Positions 33,162-43,726 of a stretch of 64,000 nt of DNA are shown one piece after another. The translations under genes and the position numbers were made by a program. The notes beneath the pieces were generated by a model. The model saw only the letters and a list, made by a program, of their open reading frames with translations, was not told where the DNA came from and made no database searches. The stretch spans positions 22,728,890 through 22,792,889 of the forward strand of contig NC_092045.1 of the NCBI RefSeq assembly GCF_003086295.3. Reading direction: 5' to 3'. How positions within the stretch are numbered: the stretch's first letter is position 1; every line of letters starts with the position of its first letter. Origin of the DNA: Arachis hypogaea. Lineage: Eukaryota; Streptophyta; Magnoliopsida; Fabales; Fabaceae.

Positions 33162-33539
33162 TAGGAGTGAATGCGGATCGGATTGGATATGGCCAAAATT
33201 TTTACTTGATCCACACTAAAATTATCGGATTGGATTCAATATTCAGGATTATTTAGTTTAGATCCGATCTGCCTCGGACCGGATCTCAAATATATCTGCA
33301 AAATATATAAATATTTTAAAAAGCTTACTTTTATTTAAAAATATCAATAAAATACTATTTTTCTAATCTTTTAAATATGTTTACTCTTAGCCAATGAGTT
33401 ATACCTCAAATGGCAGTCTCTCCATACTCATCTAAGAGGTCACGGGTTTGAGTCTCCCTATCTTCAGTAAAAAAAAAAGTTTACTCTTAAAATATTATTA
33501 AACATACTTTTCTTAAATAATAAAAATAAATAATACAAC
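33162..33539. mobile_element. hAT-like element, left part (split by E2)
   Basis: Starts TAGGAGTGAATGCGGATCGG, the inverted partner of the right end at 43726 (which reads TAGGGGTGTTCATGGATCGG on the minus strand). Subterminal GGATCGGAT-type words are repeated at both ends. Imperfect 8-bp flanks, CACAGCAT (33154-33161) and TACAACAT (43727-43734), may be the old TSD. E2 is inserted inside it. Confidence 0.6.
33390..33478 (+). mobile_element. Short tRNA-derived SINE (89 bp)
   Basis: The body starts GCCAATGAGTTATACCTCAA, has a box A-like segment, CCATACTCATCTAAGA and a box B (GGTTTGAGTCT), and ends in a run of about ten A. An exact 11-bp duplication GTTTACTCTTA flanks it at 33379-33389 and 33479-33489. 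The body is little more than a tRNA-like head plus tail. Confidence 0.75.
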
Positions 33540-35177
33540 TGGTGCACGAAATTGTGATCATCAATGGCGCCATCAACATGGTACACTCAATTGCAATCTC
33601 AACTCTTTTATCACAATTTCGCACAACTAACCAGCAAGTGCACTGGGTCGTCCAAGTAATAAACCTTACGCGAGTAAGGGTCGATCCCACGGAGATTGTT
33701 GGTATGAAGCAAGCTATGGTCATCTTGTAAATCTCAGTCAGGCAGACTCAAATGGTTATGGATGATGAATAAAACATAAAGATAAAGATAGAGATACTTA
33801 TGTAATTCATTGGTGAGAATTTCAGATAAGTGTATGGAGATGCTTTGTCCCTTCCGTCTCTCTGCTTTCCTACTGTCTTCATCCAATCCTTCTTACTCCT
33901 TTCCATGGCAAGCTGTATGTTGGGCATCACCGTTGTCAATGGCTACAGTCCCGTCCTCTCAGTGAAAATGTTCAACGCGCTCTATCACAGCACGGCTATT
34001 CAGCTGTCGATTCTCGATCATGTCGGAATAGAATCCAGTGATTCTTTTGCGTCTGTCACTAACGCCCCACAATCGCGAGTTTGAAGCTCGTCATAGTCAT
34101 TCAATCCTTGAATCCTACTCAGAATACCACAGACAAGGTTTAGACCTTCCGGATTCTCTTGAATGTCGCCATCAATTCTAGCATATACCACGAAGATTCT
34201 GGTTAAGAAATCCAAGAGATAAACATTCAAGCCTTGTTTGCTTGTAGAACGGGAGTGGTTGTCAGGCACGCGTTCATAAGTGAGAATGATGATGAACGTC
34301 ACATAATCATCACATTTATCATGTTCTTGGGTGCGAATGAATATCTTAGAACAAGAATAAGCTGAATTGAATAGAAGAACAATAGTAATTGCATTAATAC
34401 TCGAGGTACAACAGAGCTCCACACCTTAATCTATGGTGTGTAGAAACTCCACCGTTGAAAATACATAAGAACAAGGTCTAGGCATGGCCGAGAGGCCAGC
34501 CTCCATGATCTAAGATAGCATAAAACTACTCAAAGATAGCTACCCAGATGAGAATACAGTAATAAAAGGTCCTATTTGTAGAGAACTAGTAGCCTAGGGT
34601 TTACAGAGATAAGTAAATTACATAAAAATCCACTTTCGGGCCCACTTGGTGTGTGCTTGGGCTGAGCATTGAAGCATTTTCGTTTAGAGACTTCTCTTGG
34701 AGTTAAACGCCAGCTTTTGTGCCAGTTTGGGCGTTTAACTCCCATTCTTGTGCCAGTTCCGGCGTTTAACGTCGGGCAGTTTTGAGCTGATTTGGAACGC
34801 CGGTTTGAGCCATCAAATCTCGGGCAAAGTATGAACTATTATATATTGATGGAAAGCCCAGGATGTCTACTTTCCAACGCAATTGAGAGCGCGCCAATTG
34901 GGTTTCTGTAGCTCCAAAAATTCCACTTCGAGTGTAGGGAGGTCAGAATCCAACAGCATCTGCAGTCCTTTTTAGCCTCTGAATCAGATTTTTGCTCAAG
35001 TCCCTCAATTTCAGCCAGAAAATACCTGAAATCACAGAAAAATACACAAACTCATAGTAAAGTCTAGAAAAGTGAATTTTAACTAAAAACTAATAAAAAT
35101 ATAATAAAAACTAACTAAAACATACTAAAAACATACTAAAAACAATGCCAAAAAGCGTATAAATTATCCGCTCATCA
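33540..35177 (-). mobile_element. 3' LTR of E2
   Basis: 1638 bp, TGATGAGCGG (at 35177) to TCGTGCACCA (at 33540) on the minus strand. It includes GGCGTTTAAC-type palindromes near 34690-34800 and a TGGCGCCA palindrome about 30 bp inside its end. Confidence 0.85.
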
Positions 35178-35214
35178 CAACACCAAACTTAAATTGTTGC
35201 TTGTCCTCAAGCAA
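35178..35214 (-). promoter_or_regulatory. Hairpin plus PPT module of E2
   Basis: On the minus strand, TTGCTTG-AGGA-CAAGCAA (35214-35197), then the 19-nt tail CAATTTAAGTTTGGTGTTG, then the LTR. Same spacing as in elements A, E3 and Z. Confidence 0.6.
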
Positions 35215-36066
35215 CTGAAGATCAAATAAGATAAAAAGAAGAGAATATGCAATGAATTTCAAAACATTTATGAAGATCAGTATTAATTAGATGAGCGGGG
35301 CTTTTAGCTTTTTGCCTCTGAACAGTTTTGGCATCTCACTTTATCCTTTGAAATTCAGAATGATGGGCTTCTATAGGAACTCAGAATCCAGATAGTGTTA
35401 TTGATTCTCCTAGTTAAGTATGATTATTCTTGAACATAGCTACTTTATGAGTCTTGGCTGTGGCCCAAAGCACTCTGTCTTCCAGTATTACCACCGGATA
35501 CATACATGCCACAGACACATAATTGGGTGAACCTTTTCAAATTGTGACTCAGCTTTGCTAGAGTCCCCAATTAGAGGTGTCCAGAGTTCTTAAGCACACT
35601 CTTTTTGCCTTGGATCACAACTTTATTTTTTTCTTTTTCTTTTCCCCTTTTTTTCTTTTTTTTTTTTGAATTCACTGCTTTTTCTTGCTTCAAGAATCAT
35701 TTTTATGATTTTTCAGATCCTCAGTAACATGTCTCCTTTTTCATCATTTTTTCAAGAGCCCACATTCATGAACAACAAATTCAAAAGACATATGCACTGT
35801 TCAAGCATACATTCAGAAGTCAAAGTATTGCCACCACATCAAAATAATTAATCTGTTATAAAATATGAAATTCATGCAATTCTTCTCTTTTTCAATTAAG
35901 AACATTCTTCATTCAAGAAAGGTGATGGATTCATAGGATATTCATAACTTTAAGGCATAGACACTAAGACACTAATGATCATAAGACACAAACATGGATA
36001 AACATAAGCATGAAAATTCAAAAAACAGGAAAATAAAGAACAAGGAGATTAAAGAACGGGTCCACC
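35215..36066 (-). other. 3' noncoding region of E2
   Basis: Homologous to 3845-4902 of element A. No coding sequence. Confidence 0.5.
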
Positions 36067-37191
36067 TTAGTGATGGCGGCTTATTCTTCCTCTTGACGAT
36101 CTTATGGAGTGCTTGAGCTCCTCAATGTCTCTTCCTTGCCTTTGTTGCTCCTCTCTCATGACTCTTTGGTCTTCTCTAATTTCATGGAGGAGAATGGAAT
36201 GTTCTTGGTGCTCCATCCTTAGTTGTCCCATGTTGGAACTCAATTCTCCTAGGGAGGTGTTGATTTGCTCCCAATAATTTTGAGGAGGAAAGTGCATCCC
36301 TTGAGGCATCTCAGGGATTTCATGATGAGTGGGGTCTCTTGTTTGCTCCATCATTTTCTTAGTGATGGGCTTGTCCTCATCAATGAGGGTGTCTCCCTCT
36401 ATGTCAATTCCAACTGAATAACAGAGGTGACAAATGAGATGAGGGAAGGCTAACCTTGCCAAGGTAGAGGACTTGTCCGCCATCTTATAAAGTTCTTGGG
36501 ATATAACCTCATGAACTTCTACTTCCTCTCCAATCATGATGCTATGAATCATGACAGCCCGGTCTATAGTAACTTCGGACCAGTTGCTAGTGGGAATGAT
36601 TGAGCGTTGGATAAACTCCAACCATCCTCTAGCCACGGGCTTGAGGTCATGCCTTCTCAGTTGAACCGGCTTTCCTCTTGAATCTCTCTTCCATTGAGCA
36701 CCCTCTTCACAAATGTCTATGAGGACTTGGTCCAACCTTTGATCAAAGTTGACCCTTCTAGTGTAGGGGTGTTCATCTCCTTGCATCATGGGCAAGTTGA
36801 ATGCCAACCTTACATTTTCCGGACTAAAATCTAAGCATTTCCCCCGAACCATTGTAAGCCAATTCTTTGGGTCCGAGTTCACACTTTGATCATGGTTCTT
36901 GGTGATCCATGCATTGGCATAGAACTCTTGAACCATTAAGATTCTGACTTGTTGAATGGGGTTGGTAAGAACTTCCCAACCTCTTCTTCGGATCTCATGT
37001 CGGATCTCCAGATATTCACTCTTTTTGAGTTTGAAAGGGACCTCGGGGATCACCTTCTTCAAGGCCACAACTTCATAGAAGTGGTCTTGATGCACCCTTG
37101 AGATGAATCTCTCCATCTCCCATGACTCGGAGGTGGAAGCTTTTGCCTTCCCTTTCCTCTTTTTAGAGGTTTCTCCGACCTTAGATGCCAT
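36067..37191 (-). CDS. ORF2 of E2, plant transposon-associated protein
   Basis: Intact, 374 residues, with ATG at 37191 matching the element A start. The N-terminus is Lys/Ser-rich (KKRKGKAKASTSESWEMERF), a possible nuclear localisation signal. The central domain has EIRRRGWEVLTNP, VQEFYANAWI, PKNWLTMVRGK, VRLAFNLPMMQGDEHPYTRR and FPHLICHLCY. The C-terminal charged coiled coil has EIREDQRVMREEQQRQGRD. It is very similar to 2696-3844 throughout. It is intact although the gag-protease frame of the same element has two nonsense codons. Function unknown; a role in nuclear import or chromatin contact would be guesswork. Confidence 0.75.
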   Translation of the reverse strand: MASKVGETSKKRKGKAKASTSESWEMERFISRVHQDHFYEVVALKKVIPEVPFKLKKSEYLEIRHEIRRRGWEVLTNPIQQVRILMVQEFYANAWITKNHDQSVNSDPKNWLTMVRGKCLDFSPENVRLAFNLPMMQGDEHPYTRRVNFDQRLDQVLIDICEEGAQWKRDSRGKPVQLRRHDLKPVARGWLEFIQRSIIPTSNWSEVTIDRAVMIHSIMIGEEVEVHEVISQELYKMADKSSTLARLAFPHLICHLCYSVGIDIEGDTLIDEDKPITKKMMEQTRDPTHHEIPEMPQGMHFPPQNYWEQINTSLGELSSNMGQLRMEHQEHSILLHEIREDQRVMREEQQRQGRDIEELKHSIRSSRGRISRHH

Positions 37192-37246
37192 AAATGGTTA
37201 TGGAAAAACAAAAAGCAATGCATTTACCACACCAAACTTAGAAGGT

Positions 37247-37264
37247 TTGCTCATCCTCGAGCAA
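37247..37264 (-). promoter_or_regulatory. Internal hairpin-PPT module before ORF2 (E2)
   Basis: On the minus strand TTGCTCG-AGGA-TGAGCAA, a 7-bp stem with one G-U closing pair, followed by CTTCTAAGTTTGGTGTGG. Equivalent to 2623-2640. Confidence 0.55.
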
Positions 37265-37380
37265 AAGAAGAAAGAAGAGAGTAGAAGAAGAAGAAATAGA
37301 GGAGATGGAGGTGGCTTTGTGGTTCGGCCAAGGGGGAGAAGTAGTGTTTAGGTTGTGTGAAAATGAAGGAGTGAAGATGG

Positions 37381-37391
37381 GTTTATATAGG
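37381..37391 (-). promoter_or_regulatory. Candidate TATA box upstream of ORF2 (E2)
   Basis: CCTATATAAAC on the minus strand, about 190 bp before the ATG, with the conserved TCATTTTCACACAAC block downstream, as in element A. Confidence 0.4.
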
Positions 37392-37691
37392 AGTGGAGAG
37401 GGGGTGTATGGTTCGGTCATGTGAGGGTGGGTGTGGGTGGGAAAGTGGTTTGAATTTGAATGGTGAGGTAGGTGGGGTTTTATGAAGGATGGATGTGAGT
37501 GGTGAAGAGAATAGTGGGATTTGATAGGTGAGGGGTTTTTGGGGAAGAGGTGTTGAGGTGATTGGTGAATGGGTGAAGAAGAGAGAGAGTGGTGGGATAG
37601 GTGGGGATCCTGTGGGGTCCACAGATCCTGAGGTGTCAAGGAAAATTCACCCCTGCACCAAGTGGCGAGCAAAAATGCTCTTGATGCCAAT

Positions 37692-37864
37692 TCTGGCGTT
37701 AAACGCCGGGCTGGTGCCCATTTCTGGCGTTTAACGCCAACTTCTTGCCCTTTCCTGGCGTTTAACGCCAGTCTGGTCCCCCTTTCTGGCGTTAAACGCC
37801 CAGAATGGTGCCAGACTGGGCGTTAAACGCCCATTTGCTGCCCTTACTGGCGTTTAAACGCCAG
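37692..37864. repeat. GGCGTT-AACGCC palindrome array of E2
   Basis: Six units of TGGCGTTTAACGCCA or close variants at roughly 30-bp spacing, several with flanking GGGC/GCCC or CTGG/CCAG extensions. The array lies between the end of the protease frame and the ORF2 leader, the position pol would occupy. Confidence 0.85.
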
Positions 37865-38070
37865 CAAGATTCTCCTCCAGGGTGTGCTATTTTTCTTTCT
37901 ATTTTTCATTCTGTTTCTGCTTTTTCAATTGATTTTGTGACTTCCCATGATCATCAACCTATAGAAAACATAAAATAACAAAGGAAAATAGATAATATAA
38001 TAAAATTGGGTTGCCTCCCAACAAGCGCTTCTTTAAGGTCAGTAGCTTGACAGTGGGCTCTCATGGAGCC

Positions 38071-40374
38071 TCACAGATACTCAGAGCAATGTTGGAACCT
38101 CCCAACACCAAACTTAGAAGTTGGTTGAGGCCTCCCAACACCAAACTTAGAGTTTGACTGTGGGGGCTCTGTTTGACTCTGTTTTGAGAGAAGCTCTTCA
38201 TGCTTCCTCTCCATGGTAACAGAGGGATATCCTTGAGCCTTAAACACAAAGGATTTTTCATTCACTTGAATGATCAATTCTCCTCTATCAACATCAATCA
38301 CAGCCTTTGCTGTGGCTAGGAAGGGTCTGCCAAGGATGATGGATTCATCCATGCACTTCCCAGTCTCTAGGACTATGAAATCAGCAGGGATGTAATGGTC
38401 TTCAATCTTTACCAGAACATCCTCTACAAGTCCATAAGCTTGTTTTCTTGAATTGTCTGCCATCTCTAGTGAGATTCTTGCAGCTTGTACCTCAAAGATC
38501 CCTAGCTTCTCGATTACAAAGAGAGGCATGAGGTTTATGCTTGACCCTAGGTCACACAGAGCCTTCTTGAAGGTCATGGTGCCTACTGTACAAGGTATTG
38601 AGAACTTCCCAGGGTCCTGTCTCTTTTGAGGTAATTCCTGCCTAGACAAGTCATCCAGTTCTTTGGTGAGCAAAGGGGGTTCAGCCTCCCAAGTCTCATT
38701 ACCAAATAAATTGTCATTTAGCTTCATGATTGCTCCAAGGTACTTGGCAACTTGCTCTTCAGTGACATCTTCATCCTCTTCAGAGGAAGAATACTCATCA
38801 AAGCTCATGAATGGCAGAAGTAAATCCAGTGGAATCTCTATGGTCTCAGTGTGAGCCTCAGATTCCCATGGTTCCTCATTAGGGAACTCATTGGAGGCCA
38901 ATGGACGTCCATTGAGGTCTTCCTCAGTGGCGCTCACTGCCTCTTTCTCCTCTCTAAATTCGGCCATGTTGATGGCCTTGCACTCTCCTTTTGGATTTTC
39001 TTCTGTATTGCTTGGAAGAGTACTAGGAGGGAGTTCAGTAACTTTCTTACTCAGCTGACCCACTTGTGCCTCCAAGTTTCTAATAGAGGACCTTGTTTTA
39101 GTCATGAAACTTTGAGTGGTTTTGATTAGATCAGAGACCATGGTTGCTAAGTCAGAGTGGCTCTGCTTAGAATCCTTTGTCTGTTGCTGAGAAGATGATG
39201 GAAAAGGCTTGCCATTGCTAAACCTGTTTCTTCCACCATTATTGTTGTTGAAACCTTGTTGAGGTCTCTGTTGATCCTTCAATGAGAGATTTGGATGATT
39301 TCTCCATGAAGGATTATAGGTGTTTCCATAGGGTTCTCCCATGTAATTCACCTCTTCCATTGAAGGGTTCTCAGGATCATAAGCTTCTTCTTCAGATGAA
39401 GCATCCTTAGTACTGCCTGGTGCAGTTTGCATTCCAGACAGGCTTTGAGAAATCATGTTGATTTACTGAGTCAATATTTTGTTCTGAGCCAGTATGGCAT
39501 TCAGAGTATCAATCTCAAGAACTCCTTTCTTCTGATTCGTCCCATTGTTCACAGGATTCCTTTCAGAAGTGTACATGAATTGGTTATTTGCAACCATTTT
39601 AATGAGTTCTTGAGTTTCTGCAGGCGTCTTCTTCAGATGAAGAGATCCTCCAGCAGAGCTATCCAATGACATCTTGGACAGTTCAGACAGACCATCATAG
39701 AAGATACCTATGATGCTCCATTCAGAAAGCATGTCAGAGGGACACTTTCTGATCAATTGTTTGTATCTTTCCCAAGCTTCATAGAGGGATTCACCTTCCT
39801 TCTGTCTGAAGGTTTGGACTTCCACTCTAAGCTTACTCAATTTTTAAGGTGGAAAGAACTTTGCCAAGAAGGCATTGACTAGCTTTTCCCAAGAGTTCAG
39901 GCTTTCTTTAGGTTGTGAGTCCAACCATATCCGAGCTCTGTCTCTTACAGCAAAAGGGAATAGCATAAGTCTGTAGACCTCAGGGTCAACCCCATTGGTC
40001 TTGACAGTGTCACAGATTTGCAAGAATTCAGCTAAAAACTGATGAGGATCTTCCAATAGAAGTCCATGGAACTTGCAGTTCTGTTGCATTAGAGAAACTA
40101 ATTGAGGCTTAAGCTCAAAGTTGTTTGCTCCAATGGCAAGGATAGAGATGCTTCTCCCATAGAAGTCGGGAGTAGGTGCAGTAAAGTCACCCAGCACCTT
40201 CCTTGCATTGTTGGCATTATTGTTGTTTTCGGCTGCCATGTCTTCTTCATTGAAGATTTCTGTTAGATCCTCTACAGAGAGTTGTGCTTTAGCTTCTCTT
40301 AGCTTTCGCTTCAAGGTCCTTTCAGGTTCAAAGTCAGCCTCAACAAGAATGCTTTTGTCTTTGCACCTGCTCAT
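38071..40374 (-). pseudogene. gag-protease of E2 with two in-frame stops
   Basis: A single frame of 768 codons from ATG at 40374, interrupted by TAA at 39844-39846 (after FLAKFFPP) and TAA at 39463-39465 (after NKILTQ). Residues about 75-280 form a retrotransposon gag domain (PQLVSLMQQNCKFHGL, FPFAVRDRARIWLDSQP, YEAWERYKQLIRKCP). There is no zinc knuckle. A low-complexity Asn/Gln and Glu/Ser region follows. The retropepsin has its active site DLGSS at about residue 608 (38551-38553), a hydrophobic flap region and ILGRPFLATA. The C-terminus carries SKFGV repeats encoded by the AAGTTTGGTGT motif. No RT follows. E3 carries different disabling changes, so the ancestral frame was open. Confidence 0.85.
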
Positions 40375-41840
40375 ATAAAAGAGAAGAGAGCAAGAAAATA
40401 TGGAATCCTCTATGTCACAGTATAGAGATTTCTTGAGGTGTCAGAGGAAAAGAAAAATAGAAGGAAGAGGTAGAAGAATTCGAACTTAGGAAGATGGAGT
40501 TCAAATTGTACATGTTAGTCCATAAATAGAAGGATGTGAGAAGAGGGGAAGAAATTTTCGAAAATAAATTAAAAAGATTTTAAAAACATTTTGAAAATTG
40601 ATTGATGATTTTCGAAAACTAAGATTGAGAAAGAAGTAAAGTGATTTTTGAAAAAGATTTTGAAATTAGAAATAAAAAAGATATGACTGAAAACTTATTT
40701 TAAAAAGATGTGATTAAAAAGATATGATTTGAAAAACAATTTAAAAAGATTTGATTTTGAAAATCAATGACTTGGCTAACAAGAAAAGATATGATTCAAA
40801 CATCAAACCTTTCTCAACAGAAAAGGCAACATACTTGAAATGTTGAATCAAATCATTAATTGTTAGCAAGAATTTTTGAAATTGGAAAGAAATCAATTTT
40901 GAAAACACATGATTGAAAAGATATGATTTGAAAAAGATTTGATTTTGAAAAATTTTGAAAACTTGAAAAAAATTTGCATTGAAAACAAAATCTTTCATCT
41001 TGTGCCATCCTGGCATTAAACGCCCAGAATGGTATCCATTCTGGCGTTTAACGCCCAAAACACTACCCTTTTGGGTGTTAAACGCCCAGCCAGGCACCCT
41101 AGCTGGCGTTTAAACGCCAGTTTTTCTTCCTCACTTGGCATTTTGAACGCCCAGCTTTTTTTGTGTAATTCCTCTGCTGTATGTTCTGAATCTTCAATTC
41201 TCTGTATTATTGACTTGAAAAGACACAAATTAAATTTTTTTTGGATTTTTAATGATGAGGAAAAATCAAAATGCAACTAAAATCAAATAAACAATGCATG
41301 CAAGACACCAAACTTAGAAGTTTGTATACTAGTGACACTAGCAAATTGAGAATGCATATGAGAATCAACAAAACACACCAAACAAGAGAATTTAAAGACC
41401 AGAGCAAGTAAATCATCAAGAACAACTTGAAGATCAATGAAGACACATGATAAATGCAAAAAGAACAGAAACATGCAATTGACACCAAACTTAAAATGAG
41501 ACACTAGACTCAAACAAGAAATATTTTTAGTTTTTATGATTTTGTAATTTTTTTGGATTTTTCGAAAATTATATGGAGAAGAAAATAAAGAGATTCAAAA
41601 TTTTTAATAAGAATTCCAGGAATCATGCAATGTTATTCTAAAGCTTTAGTCTAAAGGAATTAGACTTGGCTAGCGAAGCTTCAGCAGGACATTGCATTCA
41701 AGAGCTAAATTGATGAAGATCAATCAGCTTTGGTGATGATAAGAACATCACCTTGAAACACTAGAATTAATTCTTAAAAATTCTGAAAAATACCTAATCT
41801 AAGCAACAAGATGAACCGTCAGTTGTCCAAACTCAAACAA
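40375..41840 (-). other. Leader of E2 between PBS and gag
   Basis: A long noncoding leader with A-rich, TTTTGAAAAAGAT-like low-complexity sequence (40550-40990), TTTTCGAAAA palindromes, a second GGCGTT-AACGCC array at 41009-41155, and several AAGTTTGGTGT motifs (41300-41500). ORFs reading through here are not convincing. Confidence 0.6.
41009..41155. repeat. Second GGCGTT-AACGCC palindrome array of E2
   Basis: About five units (GGCGTTTAACGCCC, GGGTGTTAAACGCCC, GGCGTTTAAACGCC and degraded forms) in the leader. Confidence 0.75.
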
Positions 41841-41858
41841 TCCCCGGCAACGGCGCCA
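41841..41858 (-). promoter_or_regulatory. Primer binding site, tRNA-Asp type (E2)
   Basis: TGGCGCCGTTGCCGGGGA on the minus strand, six bases (41859-41864) from the 5' LTR end. Confidence 0.9.
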
Positions 41859-41864
41859 AAAACT

Positions 41865-43489
41865 TGGTGCACGAAATTGTGATCATCAATGGCGCCATCA
41901 ACATGGTACGCTCAATTGCAATCTCAACTCTTTTATCACAAATTCGCACAACTAACCAACAAGTGCACTGGATCATCCAAGTAATAAACCTTACGCGAGT
42001 AAGGGTCGATCCCACGGAGATTGTTGGTATGAAGCAAGCTATGGTCATCTTGTAAATCTCAGTCAGGCAGACTCAAATGGTTATGGATGATGAATAAAAC
42101 ATAAAGATAAAGATAGAGATACTTATGTAATTCATTGGTTAGAATTTCAGATAAGCGTATGGAGATGCTTTGTCCCTTCCGTCTCTCTGCTTTCCTACTG
42201 TCTTCATCCAATCCTTCTTACTCCTTTCCATGGCAAGCTGTATGTTGGGCATCACCGTTGTCAATGGCTACAGTCCCGTCCTCTCAGTGAAAATGTTCAA
42301 CGCGCTCTGTCACAGCACGACTATTCAGATGTCGGTTCTCGATCATGTCGGAATAGAATCCAGTGATTCTTTTGCGTCTGTCACTAATGCCCCACAATCG
42401 CAAGTTTGAAGCTCGTCACAGTCATTCAATCCTCGAATCCTACTCAGAATACCACAGACAAGGTTTAGACCTTCCGGATTCTCTTGAATGCCGCCATCAA
42501 TTCTAGCTTATACCACGAAGATTCCGGTTACGAAATCCAAGAGATAAACATTCAAGCCTTGTTTGCTTGTAGAACAGGAGTGGTTGTCAAGCACACGTTC
42601 ATAAGTGAGAATGATGATGAGCGTCACATAATCATCACATTCATCATGTTCTTGGGTGCGAATGAATATCTTAGAACAAGAATAAGCTGAATTGAATAAA
42701 AGAACAATAGTAATTGCATTAATACTCGAGGTACAGCAGAGCTCCACACCTTAATCTATGGTGTGTAGAAACTCCACCGTTGAAAATACATAAGAACAAG
42801 GTCTAGGCATGGCGGAGAGGCCAGCCTCCATGATCTAAGATAGCATAAAACTACTCAAAGATAGCTACCCAGATGAGAATACAGTAATAAAAGGTCATAT
42901 TTGTAGAGAACTAGTAGCCTAGGATTTACAGAGATGAGTAAATTACATAAAAATCCACTTCCGGGCCCACTTGGTGTGTGCTTGGGCTGAGCATTGAAGC
43001 ATTTTCGTGTAGAGACTTCTCTTGGAGTTAAACGCCAACTTTTGTGCTAGTTTGAGCGTTTAACTCCCATTCTTGTGCCAGTTCCGGCGTTTAACGCCGG
43101 CAGTTTTGAGCTGATTTGAAACGCCGGTTTGGACCATCAAATCTCGGGCAAAGTATGGACTATTATACATTGCTGGAAAGCCCAGGATGTCTAATTTCCA
43201 ACGCAATTAAGAGCGCGCCAATTGGGCTTCTGTAGCTCCAGAAAATCCACTTCGAGTGCAGGGAGGTCAGAATCCAACAGCATCTGTAGTCCTTTTTAGC
43301 CTCTGAACCAGATTTTTGCTTAGGTCCCTCAATTTCAGCCAGAAAATACCTGAAATCACAGAAAAACACACAAAGTCATAGTAAAGTCCAGAAAAGTGAA
43401 TTTTAACTAAAAACTAATAAAAATATAATAAAAACTAACTAAAACATACTAAAAACATTGCCAAAAGCGTATAAATTATCCGCTCATCA
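41865..43489 (-). mobile_element. 5' LTR of E2
   Basis: 1625 bp, near-identical to 33540-35177 apart from scattered substitutions and small indels. Confidence 0.85.
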
Positions 43490-43726
43490 ACAACTTATAT
43501 GATAATTATTAGTTAAAATAAAACATAAAAATAATATTTACTTATTTATTTACTTTTGCAGATTCGCGAAAATGTGGATACCTACATGAAATTCGCAATC
43601 CGATCCGATACTCTTGTGGATCAGATCCGATAACCTTGCAGATCGGATCGATATCCATACTTTTTGGATCGGATCCGGATAAATACCGCGGATATGTGGA
43701 TTGGATCCGATCCATGAACACCCCTA
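43490..43726. mobile_element. hAT-like element, right part
   Basis: Continues 33162-33539 after E2. GGATCGGATCC-type subterminal words lead to the right TIR ATGAACACCCCTA. Confidence 0.6.

Larger units (their letters stand above)
33540..43489 (-). mobile_element. E2: complete non-autonomous Ty3-type LTR element (9.95 kb)
   Basis: Two LTRs (33540-35177 and 41865-43489) bounded by TG...CA, with an exact 5-bp TSD ACAAC at 33535-33539 and 43490-43494. On the minus strand the order is 5' LTR, tRNA-Asp PBS, long leader, gag-protease, palindrome array, ORF2, hairpin-PPT, 3' LTR. The interior of about 6.7 kb has no RT, RNase H or integrase, so mobilisation would need an autonomous partner. The LTRs differ at only a few percent of sites by eye, so it is fairly recent. 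Pairs of autonomous and non-autonomous gypsy families are known in Arachis; I do not assign a named one. Confidence 0.85.

Noticed and set aside
33830..34422. ORFs repeated in both E2 LTRs (also 42170-42747)
   Set aside because: Duplicated because LTRs are duplicated; they overlap on both strands and show no domain.
37692..37864. Possible CRISPR-like array of palindromes with spacers
   Set aside because: Spacers are short, similar and uneven, and the array is inside a plant retrotransposon; no cas genes.
41841..41858. Fragment of a tRNA-Asp gene
   Set aside because: Position next to an LTR identifies it as a primer binding site.
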